Positions 40,200-48,867 of a DNA stretch of 64,000 nt are shown piece by piece. The translations under genes and the position numbers were made by a program. The DNA lies in assembly GCA_947500845.1 (NCBI GenBank), contig CANMTP010000012.1, forward strand, positions 53,478 to 117,477, in the 5' to 3' direction. Positions within the stretch are counted from its first letter, which is position 1; each line of letters starts with the position of its first letter. The notes under the pieces were generated by a model that did not search any database, had not been told where the DNA came from, and saw only the letters and a program-made list of their open reading frames with translations. This stretch comes from an uncultured Aquimarina sp. GTDB lineage: Bacteria > Bacteroidota > Bacteroidia > Flavobacteriales > Flavobacteriaceae.

Positions 40200-42116
40200 T
40201 TATGCTTCTTGCATTTTGTGAGAGAATTTAAGAACAATAAATTCTGCCGGGCGAACAACCGCCATGCCTATTTCTACGATCATATTTCCTTCTAGAACAT
40301 CTTGAGCAGTCATGGTCTCACCAAGTCCGACGTTTACATAAAATGCTCTATCGGGAGTTGGTCCTGCTAGAGCTCCAGCTCGCCATTGCAAATTAAGGAA
40401 GTTAGTAATCATGGCTTTAACCTTAACCCAAGTATTGGCATCATTAGGTTCAAATACAAATTGTTCTGTTGCTTTTTTAATAGACTCTTCAGCAAAATTG
40501 AAAAAACGTCTTACCGACACATAACGCCACTCATTATCATTACCTGCCAGTGTTCTAGCACCCCAAACCAATGTTCCTTTACCGGCAAAAGTTCTGATAG
40601 CGTTTATTGATTTACCTGTACCATGTACATTTAGATCTTCTTGCTCTTCGTGCGATATATGAACCGTTGGTTTGATCACATAATTCATACCTACATTGGC
40701 AGGTGCTTTCCAAACGCCTCTGGTGTTATCTGTACGGGCATAGATACCAGCCATAGCACTACTTGGAGGGAGTATTACTGGTACTTGACCAATTTCTGCT
40801 TTTACTCTATTATACAAGGCATTATCTGTACCTTCTAAACTATTTAATATTGAAGTAGTTACACTACCTGACGCTGCATTAAGAGCAGTTATCAATGCAG
40901 ATAATTCACCAGATGATTTAAGAGTACTTAAATCGGTTACAATAGCAGAATTTGCTGGTGTACCTGCATCAATGCCAAGATCATCATAGATAGTATTAGT
41001 TGCCTCTGATATGGTATTCATAATTTTAGTTTTGGTATCATCTGTTCCTAATTTTGTTAATCTAGTACTTAAATCAGTATCCAGACTACCCATGTTGCTA
41101 GAAACCCATGTCCCTAAAGCTGCAGCCTCAGTGGCAGCATCTGCGCTACCAATAGAATTGGCATCACTTAAAGCTTGTTGTGTATCGGTTACAAATGAAA
41201 TAATTTCTTGTAGTTTTGATTCTACAGAGGGTTTGATAACTAAAGCAGCAGCATCGTCGGTAGCTGCGTTAACGTTATCTCTTAACGCCACCATATCGGT
41301 TAGCAATTGAGAAAGAGAAGCTGTGTTTATAGAATCTGATAATGCTTGCACTTGTTGTTCTGGAGTTGCTCCAGAAGAATCACTTACATTAACAGTAACA
41401 TTTGCTTCATTGTAATTATAATCAAGAATAGTTTCAACAAAAGGATAATATGCAGCTCCGTATTTAATGAAGTCCTTTTCCAAATTGATACCGCTTCTAA
41501 GACCGGCAATATTAGCATCAACCGGATTCGTATTATCATAACTATAGGTGTCTATAATAGCAAATCGATCTTGTAACTTATTACATTGTGTGAGTACACT
41601 ATTGTATAGCCCATAGAAGTCATTACTACTACTTAAAGATGTTGCATCTGGGAACAAAATAAGTGTAGGTTCATCTTCTTTTTCGAGTAATTTTAATCCC
41701 TTTGCTAAACCGGCAGTCGTATCAGAACCTAATGCTACTGCGGTGGCTGGAGAAGTTCCTTCGCCATACTGTCCCACTGAAACGATATAACAGGGTCCAC
41801 CACCATTGGCAAAGTATAGTTGAAGAGAATAATACATTAAAAATGGCGATGGAGATGACAACGGTCGAACAGAGATTACATCATCGTTGACATCGACAAC
41901 CATACCTTGTTCTGCCTTGGCAAAACCAAAATATGTTTCATATTCTAGCATTGAAGAAATACGTGTCGGAACTTCGCTGAGATCCCCCTCTGCTTTATTG
42001 GTAGCTTTTTCGGTATATCCTATAAAAGCCGGAATAGCAGTTTCTACTTGAGCTACCGACGGGGGAAACTTTGCGATCTCCTCGATGTAAACTCCTGGTG
42101 TGCTGTACGTTGCCAT
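40200..42116 (-). CDS. Contractile tail sheath protein with a large internal insertion (Afp2-like)
   Basis: 638 aa. The N-terminus YSTPGVYIEEIAKFPPSVAQ and the C-terminus (APANVGMNYV, then the RFFNFAEESIKKAT and EFIVLKFSHKMQEA segments) are classical sheath motifs. Between the KYGAAYYPFVETI strand (near 225) and LPPSSAMAGIYARTDNTRGV (near 449), where other sheaths have only a short link, about 200 residues rich in Ala, Ser, Thr and Asp are inserted. Only one sheath gene exists in the cluster, whereas Afp and PVC have three. The insertion probably decorates the outer surface. Confidence 0.93.
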   Translation of the reverse strand: MATYSTPGVYIEEIAKFPPSVAQVETAIPAFIGYTEKATNKAEGDLSEVPTRISSMLEYETYFGFAKAEQGMVVDVNDDVISVRPLSSPSPFLMYYSLQLYFANGGGPCYIVSVGQYGEGTSPATAVALGSDTTAGLAKGLKLLEKEDEPTLILFPDATSLSSSNDFYGLYNSVLTQCNKLQDRFAIIDTYSYDNTNPVDANIAGLRSGINLEKDFIKYGAAYYPFVETILDYNYNEANVTVNVSDSSGATPEQQVQALSDSINTASLSQLLTDMVALRDNVNAATDDAAALVIKPSVESKLQEIISFVTDTQQALSDANSIGSADAATEAAALGTWVSSNMGSLDTDLSTRLTKLGTDDTKTKIMNTISEATNTIYDDLGIDAGTPANSAIVTDLSTLKSSGELSALITALNAASGSVTTSILNSLEGTDNALYNRVKAEIGQVPVILPPSSAMAGIYARTDNTRGVWKAPANVGMNYVIKPTVHISHEEQEDLNVHGTGKSINAIRTFAGKGTLVWGARTLAGNDNEWRYVSVRRFFNFAEESIKKATEQFVFEPNDANTWVKVKAMITNFLNLQWRAGALAGPTPDRAFYVNVGLGETMTAQDVLEGNMIVEIGMAVVRPAEFIVLKFSHKMQEA

Positions 42117-42145
42117 AATTGTGAATTTTAATTTGTATAAAAGTT

Positions 42146-42259
42146 TTAAATAAATATTTCTGAGTACATGTTGTCTTCTTCTATTGTAACATGTCTTTTA
42201 TCTGGATTAGAAAAAAACATATTCTTTGGTTTTGGATTCTCAAAATCATTCTTTTTCAA
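42146..42259 (-). CDS. Possible 37-aa micro-ORF (TTG start) between two eCIS genes
   Basis: After the TAA of the 291-aa gene (stop at 42275-42277) the same frame continues open. From TTG at 42259 it gives a 37-residue polar peptide, KKNDFENPKPKNMFFSNPDK and so on, ending MYSEIFI. The composition is protein-like and it fills the gap before the sheath gene. No ATG is available at the start. It may be a small protein, a stop-codon-separated tail of the 291-aa protein, or chance. Confidence 0.35.
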   Translation of the reverse strand: MKKNDFENPKPKNMFFSNPDKRHVTIEEDNMYSEIFI

Positions 42260-42274
42260 TGCTATGAATCCATT

Positions 42275-43150
42275 TTATGTGAGTGGCTGTTCATCTTTGG
42301 TAGTAAACACCTCATTTTCAATAATATCAATATATCTCCAAAATGTTTTCGTGTTTTCAAATCTTAATACAGGATCAGGTGTTTCATCTGGTAAGCCCAA
42401 CAATACTTCATCGGGACCATTAGGAACCTCGACAGTAGTATCCTCCAAAAGATCATTGTTGTTTCTCCCATCAATACCAAATCGAAAATAACCAATTAAA
42501 CCATCTAGCTTTTGTGTCTCGATATAGGTATTTAATAGATCGACATTTTCTGGTTCTTCAATATCTTCGGGGTCTATCAGGGTAATATTTTCGAGACCCA
42601 AAGAATTTATGGGAGCGATTTCGTTTACAAGAATGTCATATATAATAGCTCTGCTTGTTTCTGGTTGAAGCAAAAATTGAGTATGCACCTTGGTGTTCTT
42701 GAAAAAAATGGATAACGAGTTGTTTTCTCCGTCAGGTCTGATATTGGAAAAATAAAAGAATCTATTTTCTTCATCCTCTATACTACTTGTATAATTTCTG
42801 AAATAGGTATCCTTAAATCTAAGCTCAAATGTTAGCATCAAATCTTTCGACGGTTGAATCTTGGGACAAAGGACCTGAGAGCTATCACTGGCTTTGGTAT
42901 ATTCTTCAACATTTGCCAACAATGTAAAGCCCCTATCTGTTTGTTTAAAAACAATTTTATGATTTTTAAGATCTAAACTTGTCTTTAAGACCGGCATAAC
43001 CGTAAGATATTTTGAAATATCATAATTTGCAAGCCTTATGTTTTTTTGATCTTCAGATAAATCATCAAATTTTGTGTCACCGTCATCAAGAAAATAATCA
43101 TGATTAATCTTGATATCGATTAAAGGTTTATATATAATTTTAAAGCTCAT
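42275..43150 (-). CDS. Unknown eCIS protein between terminator and sheath genes
   Basis: 291 aa, acidic, soluble, no signal peptide and no domain I recognise. It begins MSFKIIYKPLIDIKINHDYF and is rich in beta-type segments (MLTFELRFKDTYF; FYFSNIRPDGENNSL; LIGYFRFGIDGRN). It overlaps the DUF4255 gene by one base and precedes the sheath gene. Its place beside the tail terminator suggests a role at the cap end, for example the cap adaptor described in the Algoriphagus particle. That link is inference from position only. Confidence 0.55.
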   Translation of the reverse strand: MSFKIIYKPLIDIKINHDYFLDDGDTKFDDLSEDQKNIRLANYDISKYLTVMPVLKTSLDLKNHKIVFKQTDRGFTLLANVEEYTKASDSSQVLCPKIQPSKDLMLTFELRFKDTYFRNYTSSIEDEENRFFYFSNIRPDGENNSLSIFFKNTKVHTQFLLQPETSRAIIYDILVNEIAPINSLGLENITLIDPEDIEEPENVDLLNTYIETQKLDGLIGYFRFGIDGRNNNDLLEDTTVEVPNGPDEVLLGLPDETPDPVLRFENTKTFWRYIDIIENEVFTTKDEQPLT

Positions 43151-43725
43151 TAATTCTTGTTTATAGTAGTATCAATTTGTGTAATAACAGAGCCTTGTGC
43201 TTGTAAAATATCTCCTTCGATTTCTAACAATCTCAATTTATACATTACCGAAGGATACTGTTTACCTCCTAGTATGCCCCATACATAGCTAAGTTGCTCA
43301 AAAGAAGGAGTATACAATTCTGTAACAAACTTAAAATCCCCAATCCCTTGCATATCTGCATCTTCTCTATCATAATTACTATTGGATTGAGTAAATACAT
43401 TCTTGCCTTGAAAAAACTCTATGATTTTAGAGATACTTTTTAATGCTTCTGTATATCGGTTGTTATTTGCGCTAAAAAGTACATAAAGATTAATATTTAC
43501 TTTTGGATTCTTGTAGGAAACAGTTGTTCCTTCAATCTTATAATTTGGAACATTTTTTAGGGTAGACTCTTCGTCTATATTAATAAGAGTTAAAATGATA
43601 TCGGGATCATCGTCATTATTATCTCCAGATGAGATAGTAGCGATATTGGCCAATGAAACAGGATTATCATCTTCAAAATATGCGTTTACCTCTTCCCTGA
43701 TAATTTGTAATACCTGAAATATCAT
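43150..43725 (-). CDS. DUF4255 tail terminator (Afp16/Pvc16-like)
   Basis: 191 aa from the ATG at 43725, where the protein starts MIFQVLQIIREEVNAYFEDD as DUF4255 proteins do; the ATG at 43791 would add 22 atypical residues. Later DUF4255 features are NLYVLFSANNNRYTEALKSI and SVMYKLRLLEIE. Afp16 caps the tube and sheath and stops their growth. As the first gene of the operon it lies directly behind the promoter candidate at 43827-43860. Confidence 0.88.
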   Translation of the reverse strand: MIFQVLQIIREEVNAYFEDDNPVSLANIATISSGDNNDDDPDIILTLINIDEESTLKNVPNYKIEGTTVSYKNPKVNINLYVLFSANNNRYTEALKSISKIIEFFQGKNVFTQSNSNYDREDADMQGIGDFKFVTELYTPSFEQLSYVWGILGGKQYPSVMYKLRLLEIEGDILQAQGSVITQIDTTINKN

Positions 43726-43826
43726 ATAAAAATTTAATTTTTTTCCAATAGAAATATTCATTAAGCCCAAAACAGACCTAAACCTTGGCATTTTTTAAAA
43801 GAAAAAATACTATATCAACTGACTTT

Positions 43827-43860
43827 CAAAAATAATCCTTGGCATATAGACTGATATCAA
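43827..43860 (-). promoter_or_regulatory. Candidate promoter of the eCIS operon
   Basis: On the minus strand TTG (43858-43860) and TATTTTTG (43827-43834) fit the flavobacterial consensus TTG-N17-23-TAnnTTTG with a 23-base spacer, the upper limit. A start site near 43820 would give a leader of about 95 bases before the DUF4255 ATG. No alternative of equal quality was seen between 43792 and 44300. Confidence 0.45.
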
Positions 43861-44205
43861 GAAATTATCTCAGCCTTCGCTACTCAAAAAAACAATAGGG
43901 AAAGATTTATTTTACAAAGGGCGTAAATTATAAATCATTCAAAAAAGAAGATTATAAAAATCCTCATTTTCATAGGGGTAATCATTGTGAAGATACAAAA
44001 AAATGTGAACTAAAAATGCTATGTGAAAATTAATTTTTAATTATATGGTTTTGCCGTATTCCCTTTAAAATAAAGCCGTAATAATCTTTTTATTTTGAAT
44101 TAATCTATAGAGAATCATTCTTAACGCAATCTTTCTGAAGAAGATTTAAAAATTTTTCCAAAAGAAAGGATTACCGAGAATCTAGATGAGATATTTTTAA
44201 CTTAA
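43861..44205. other. Divergent intergenic region between the eCIS operon and the secreted-protein gene
   Basis: AT-rich, without a convincing reading frame. Apart from the two regulatory candidates on either side, no repeat or RNA gene was recognised. Confidence 0.5.
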
Positions 44206-44237
44206 AACGAATTCTAGTTTAATCGTAACGAATTCTA
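44206..44237. promoter_or_regulatory. 11-bp perfect direct repeat with 21-bp period (candidate regulator site)
   Basis: AACGAATTCTA occurs at 44206-44216 and 44227-44237, separated by 10 bases. A period of 21 bp places both copies on the same helix face. LytTR-type regulators bind two short direct repeats spaced in this way, and a LytTR regulator gene lies nearby at 48118. It is 71 bases before the ATG at 44308 and about 480 bases from the eCIS start. Confidence 0.45.
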
Positions 44238-44307
44238 AAAGGCCTACAAAAAACATTAATTATCCTACTACTTTTATATCAAATAGCCAACCTCAAAATA
44301 AGCTGTT

Positions 44308-44877
44308 ATGAAAAATGTTGCCATAATTATCATTTTATTTCAAAGTTTTCAATTGATCTATGCCCAAGAAGGATTTGTTGATACTAAAAAATATATTGTC
44401 ACTACCGAAATTTCGGATCAGGGACAAGACTATCCTGCTTACAAAGTCAGTTTGGTTCGCGCAGATGAGAGCTCCGATATAATATCTACGCTTACCATTT
44501 CTGACACAGAGCTTTTTGAGGACATCTTTATCACCACCTTAGAGAATCCCGGATTAGAAGGGATCTCTGAGGTGATTAAGATGGAGGTAGAATATTTGGC
44601 CTGTTGTGCACATGTGGAATCATATTATTTTATGGTAGGAGAAAATAATGAGATCATCGAATTACCAGAAGTGAAAAACGTGTATTGTGAAGATTCTGAT
44701 ACGGATTTTCAATATATTTTTCCTAATCAGGAATATGGTATCGCCGGAAACATTTTACGAACACAAACATTTTACAAAAATAAATCTGATATAAAATATG
44801 TAAATCTAAAGCAGAGTTATGCCTGGAATGACAATACTATTGGCTTTTCTAAAAGTACTGCTATAACGAGTTACTAA
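44308..44877 (+). CDS. Small secreted protein of unknown function
   Basis: 189 aa. Signal peptide MKNVAIIIILFQSFQLIYAQ with likely cleavage before Gln20. The mature part is acidic and probably beta-rich, with a CC pair (EYLACCAHVESYYFMVGENN near 94) and no catalytic motif I recognise. It is a single-gene unit with a good terminator directly behind it and the 21-bp-period direct repeat in front. It is divergent from the eCIS operon. Confidence 0.7.
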   Translation: MKNVAIIIILFQSFQLIYAQEGFVDTKKYIVTTEISDQGQDYPAYKVSLVRADESSDIISTLTISDTELFEDIFITTLENPGLEGISEVIKMEVEYLACCAHVESYYFMVGENNEIIELPEVKNVYCEDSDTDFQYIFPNQEYGIAGNILRTQTFYKNKSDIKYVNLKQSYAWNDNTIGFSKSTAITSY

Positions 44878-44934
44878 ATCTTTATACCACAACTTAATCT
44901 GATAAGCAAAAAGGGGGAAACTTTTGTTTATTAT

Positions 44935-44970
44935 ACCGACAATCCTTTTTAGGTATTGTCGGTTTTATTT
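44935..44970 (+). terminator. Intrinsic terminator
   Basis: ACCGACAATCC and GGTATTGTCGGT form a stem of about nine pairs followed by TTTTATTTTT. It lies 58 bases after the stop of the secreted-protein gene, which it should end before the sensor-kinase gene begins. Confidence 0.8.
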
Positions 44971-45020
44971 TTAATATATTTTAAAGTAAGAGAACCATAT
45001 AACCTCAAAATCAGTTTGAT

Positions 45021-45028
45021 TATATTTG
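45021..45028 (+). promoter_or_regulatory. Candidate -7 box for the hybrid sensor kinase gene
   Basis: TATATTTG matches TAnnTTTG, 22 bases before the ATG at 45051. No convincing TTG at -33 is seen. Confidence 0.35.
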
Positions 45029-45050
45029 TTCTCAACCTCAAGTATCGTTT

Positions 45051-48000
45051 ATGAACAAATTCTGGCTCATATCTTTTTATTTTTTACTGATATGTTTTTC
45101 TATTAACTCCTTGTCTGCACAAAACAATCGACTTAGAGCATATACCTTAGAAGATGGGTTGCCGCAATCTCAAGTTTATGACATCATTCAAGATGAAATG
45201 GGTTATCTATGGTTAGGTACTCAAGGAGGGGGTTTATGTAGATTTAACGGTGAAGAGTTCAAAATCTGGAATGAAAAAGATGGATTACAATCTAATTATA
45301 TTCATGCGCTTAATTCGATAAATGACAGTTTGTTTGTTGGCACCAGAAGAGGACTTTCTATAAAAACTAAAAATAAATTTACCAATCTTGAGGGTCCAAG
45401 AATCAACAAAATTTACAGAATAAAAAACAAAACCTATCTTGCTACCAATGTTGGGATTTATAGTTATGAGAAAAATATTGGGCTCACTAAAATAAAGCTA
45501 AATTCAAAAATTAATACCAGTATCATTAATGATATTGTTTTTGATGGCAAACTATTTTGGATTGCAACAAACAAAGGACTGTGGAAATTAAGTGCTATTA
45601 AAAAGGATGCTCGTATTATAGAAAGGCATAGTGCCCACGATTTTACAGCTGCCATTTTTTATAACGACAAAGTCTTTGCTGCAGCCTTTAATCAGGGAAT
45701 TTTAGTATTAAACACTAATGCAAAGTCCTATGGTAATTATTGGATTCCAAAACCGTTACGAGTGACTAATATTTCTTTACATAATGGTAATGAACTTTGG
45801 TTTGCGACCGACAATGAAGGAATTAGTATCGTTGATGGAGATAAGCGAACTCGTTTAAGAAATATCAATAGACGAAACGGAATGACGGTCTCTCATGTTC
45901 GGAAAAGCATTTTAGACCGGCAATCAAATATATGGATTGCAACTTCTGGCGGTGGTTTTTACAAATACTTTCAGAATAACTTTATACACTATGACCAAAA
46001 TACAGGACTAAAAGGTAATCGGGTTTATGCAGTACATACGGGAAAAGATGGTATCTGGGCCTCAAATTCTGAAGCTGGTATGGTTAAGATTGATTCTCTT
46101 GGGATTCATCATATCGAGCAAGAAGATCAGATAGCAGAGGTAAAAATCAAAACTATTACCAGCGATCAATCTGGGAATATTTGGGCTGGAACAGATGGTA
46201 AAGGAATTCTTTTCAAAGAGATTAAACAAATCGATAGTATAGTGGTTGATAGCAGCTTTGTTCAAAATACTACCTTAGATTCTATAGTCAAAGTAAAAAC
46301 AGATACTGTTGTAAAAACTATATATAAGAATCATATCATAGATAGGGATAGCGGCTTGCCTTCTGATTGGATAAGAACAGTACTTGTAGATAAAAATACT
46401 GTATGGGCTGCCTCATATTCAACTGGTATCATCCAATTTACATATGATCCGGAAAAAAGGCGTTTGTTCAAGAAAAAGAAATTTGATCGAAAAAGCGGTA
46501 TTGAAGATTTGCAAATAAGTTACATGACCCAAGATTCTCTGGGAAGAATTTGGTATACCACTCAAAATGGTCATCTGGGATATATTAAAAATAATAGTGT
46601 GACTCACTTAGGAAACATGTTAAACCAGAAAACTTCAATAAGTACTTTGTTATTTCACAACGATAAAATGTTTATAGGTACGGCAGGTAGAGGAATATGG
46701 TGGTCTGATCTTGAAAAAGTCGGTTTTAAAAAATTAAAAGGGAGAAAAAAACCCTACTCAGATAACATTTATCAAATGATATTTGATGATCTGGGCAACT
46801 TATGGGCAGGAAGCGAAAGAGGAGTGGATAAAATCGAACTTAATCAATCCAACGAAATTGTCGATATCTTTCATTTTGGAAGGAACGATGGCTTTCTGGG
46901 TATTGAGACTTGTCTCAATGCAGTAACCAAAGACAAGAAGGGGAATTTATGGTTTGGTGCCATCTATGGTCTTACCAAATACAAGCCTACAGATAACACA
47001 AAAGCCACCGTTAAACCCCGTATCTTCTTCGAAGATGTAGAAGTAACTTATAGAAGTGTAGATTCGATTAACCTTAACACTTGGGCCAACAGTGATAAAG
47101 TTTTAAGACTACGCCCTAATCAAACCGAGTTATCATTCAGCTATAAAACTGTTGATCTTGATCATCCAAATGATATACAATATCGTTTTAGATTAAATAA
47201 TTCTGAATGGAGCCCTTGGTCGTCAGAAAATAAGCAGAATCTGGCTGGACTTGCCTACGGCTCACATTACTTCTCTGCACAGTCAAGAAATTATAGGTGG
47301 GAAGAAAGTGACCTGGCTACTTTTAGATTCTTTATTGATAGTCCGATATACAAGAAAGCCTGGTTTCAATTAGCCGTTTTAGCTACAATATTACTGATTT
47401 TAGGAGGATATGCTATTTCTTACATACGACGTGTCAAACAAAAGAATCAAGAAGAACGAGAGCGTTTACAGATGCAGAATCATCTATTATCACTAGAACA
47501 GAAAGCATTGCGATTGCAAATGAATCCACATTTTATTTTTAATGCTCTTAATGGTATAAAAGCAATGGGAACCAATAATCCTGAGCGTATGAATAGTACT
47601 ATAAATACTTTTGCTACATTGTTAAGAGAAACTTTATACAATTCAAGAAAGGATTACATTACTTTAGATCAGGAAATACAAACTTTAAAGCACTATATAG
47701 AAATAGAACAATTGATGGCCAGCAAACCATTTACGTATGAAATTACCATTGACTCTGATCTAGATCCGGAAGAAATATTAATTCCACCTATGTTAATCCA
47801 GCCTTTTGTAGAAAATGCTGTGAGACATGGCATTTTAAAAGGTAGTAGAGATGGCGAATTAAAAATACAATTTCATACTACCGAAGATTTTTTACATTGC
47901 ACCGTAGTAGATAATGGGCATGGTATTTTTCAATCCCAAAAAATGAATACTAATACCGATCATCAATCTATGGCGCTTACTGTAACCAGAGAACGACTAG

Positions 48001-48110
48001 AATCTATTTCTGGAAAAGATTCTTTAAATATCAAAGAAATTATAAATAATGGCAGTACCGTTGCCGGAACCCAAATAGCATTTAAAATTCCATTAGAAAC
48101 CGACTATTAA
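45051..48110 (+). CDS. Reg_prop/Y_Y_Y sensor histidine kinase (LytS-type kinase domain)
   Basis: 1019 aa. After a signal peptide (to about residue 24), two beta-propellers of Reg_prop repeats fill about 25-650 (GLPQSQVYDIIQDEMGYLWL and similar). A Y_Y_Y domain follows near 690-765 and a membrane helix near 775-797. A His_kinase-type module has phospho-acceptor His827 in LQMNPHFIFNALNGI. An HATPase region begins IPPMLIQPFVENAVRHGILK. The periplasmic propellers probably sense a ligand, often a glycan breakdown product in Bacteroidota, but the ligand is unknown. The response regulator follows 7 bases later. Confidence 0.92.
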   Translation: MNKFWLISFYFLLICFSINSLSAQNNRLRAYTLEDGLPQSQVYDIIQDEMGYLWLGTQGGGLCRFNGEEFKIWNEKDGLQSNYIHALNSINDSLFVGTRRGLSIKTKNKFTNLEGPRINKIYRIKNKTYLATNVGIYSYEKNIGLTKIKLNSKINTSIINDIVFDGKLFWIATNKGLWKLSAIKKDARIIERHSAHDFTAAIFYNDKVFAAAFNQGILVLNTNAKSYGNYWIPKPLRVTNISLHNGNELWFATDNEGISIVDGDKRTRLRNINRRNGMTVSHVRKSILDRQSNIWIATSGGGFYKYFQNNFIHYDQNTGLKGNRVYAVHTGKDGIWASNSEAGMVKIDSLGIHHIEQEDQIAEVKIKTITSDQSGNIWAGTDGKGILFKEIKQIDSIVVDSSFVQNTTLDSIVKVKTDTVVKTIYKNHIIDRDSGLPSDWIRTVLVDKNTVWAASYSTGIIQFTYDPEKRRLFKKKKFDRKSGIEDLQISYMTQDSLGRIWYTTQNGHLGYIKNNSVTHLGNMLNQKTSISTLLFHNDKMFIGTAGRGIWWSDLEKVGFKKLKGRKKPYSDNIYQMIFDDLGNLWAGSERGVDKIELNQSNEIVDIFHFGRNDGFLGIETCLNAVTKDKKGNLWFGAIYGLTKYKPTDNTKATVKPRIFFEDVEVTYRSVDSINLNTWANSDKVLRLRPNQTELSFSYKTVDLDHPNDIQYRFRLNNSEWSPWSSENKQNLAGLAYGSHYFSAQSRNYRWEESDLATFRFFIDSPIYKKAWFQLAVLATILLILGGYAISYIRRVKQKNQEERERLQMQNHLLSLEQKALRLQMNPHFIFNALNGIKAMGTNNPERMNSTINTFATLLRETLYNSRKDYITLDQEIQTLKHYIEIEQLMASKPFTYEITIDSDLDPEEILIPPMLIQPFVENAVRHGILKGSRDGELKIQFHTTEDFLHCTVVDNGHGIFQSQKMNTNTDHQSMALTVTRERLESISGKDSLNIKEIINNGSTVAGTQIAFKIPLETDY

Positions 48111-48117
48111 AAAAATT

Positions 48118-48867
48118 ATGCTTACAGCAATTATTGTAGAAGATATGCCAGATGCACTTCAACTTTTAAAAAGTGACCTTAAGGCCAACCATCCTGAAAT
48201 AAAAGTGGTTGACACCGCTCAAAGTGTTGTTGAAGCCGCCAAATCATTACGAAATACTGAACCTGATATTTTGTTCTTAGATATCATGTTAGGGGATGGA
48301 ACTGGTTTTGATGTGCTGGAAATATTTCCCGAATTAAAATCAAAAATCATTTTTGTAACCGCAAGCGACGAATATGCAATACGAGCTTTTAAGTTTGCCG
48401 CAATCGACTATGTATTAAAACCTTATTCTAACCAGGAACTGGCACAGGCAATAGAAAAAGCTAAACAACAGATACAACCCAATAGTGAACGACTTAACAT
48501 CCTGAAAAACACATTATCTGCACCTGAGCAAAAACCAGATAAGATTTCTTTGCATACACTTGATAAAATTATTATCGTTAGTCTTGATGATATTATTCGA
48601 TGTGAATCAGACAGTAATAATACTATTTTTTATCTCCAGGACGGACAAAAAATATTTGTAACCAAGACCTTAAAATACTTTGCCGACATGCTTAAGAACT
48701 ATCAGTTCTTAAGAGTACATCAAAGTCATTTGGTTAATTTGCAATGCATCAGCGCCTTCATTAAAACCGACGGGGGCTATCTTATGCTCAAAAATGGCGA
48801 AAATATCCCTGTATCAGTACGAAAAAAGAATGAAGTGATGGAGATTTTGGATCGCTTACACAGATAA
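48118..48867 (+). CDS. LytTR-family response regulator
   Basis: 249 aa. The receiver domain at 1-120 has phospho-acceptor Asp55 (ILFLDIMLGDG), an acidic pair near residues 8-9 and Lys in YVLKPYS. A LytTR DNA-binding domain at about 145-245 shows RCESDSNNTIFYLQDGQKIF and FLRVHQSHLVNL. It is the partner of the kinase in front. Targets may include genes preceded by 21-bp-period direct repeats such as that at 44206. The stop abuts the stop of the convergent DUF5916 gene with no space. Confidence 0.93.
   Translation: MLTAIIVEDMPDALQLLKSDLKANHPEIKVVDTAQSVVEAAKSLRNTEPDILFLDIMLGDGTGFDVLEIFPELKSKIIFVTASDEYAIRAFKFAAIDYVLKPYSNQELAQAIEKAKQQIQPNSERLNILKNTLSAPEQKPDKISLHTLDKIIIVSLDDIIRCESDSNNTIFYLQDGQKIFVTKTLKYFADMLKNYQFLRVHQSHLVNLQCISAFIKTDGGYLMLKNGENIPVSVRKKNEVMEILDRLHR

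Noticed and set aside
42168..42491. 107-aa plus-strand frame near the unknown eCIS gene
   Set aside because: It mostly mirrors the 291-aa gene and the micro-ORF on the other strand and has low-complexity Ser/Phe content.
9808..43725. A prophage or a type VI secretion system
   Set aside because: There are no capsid, portal, terminase or integrase genes and no TssJLM membrane complex; DUF4255, DUF5908, Afp11/12-like proteins and the AAA+ ATPase mark an eCIS.
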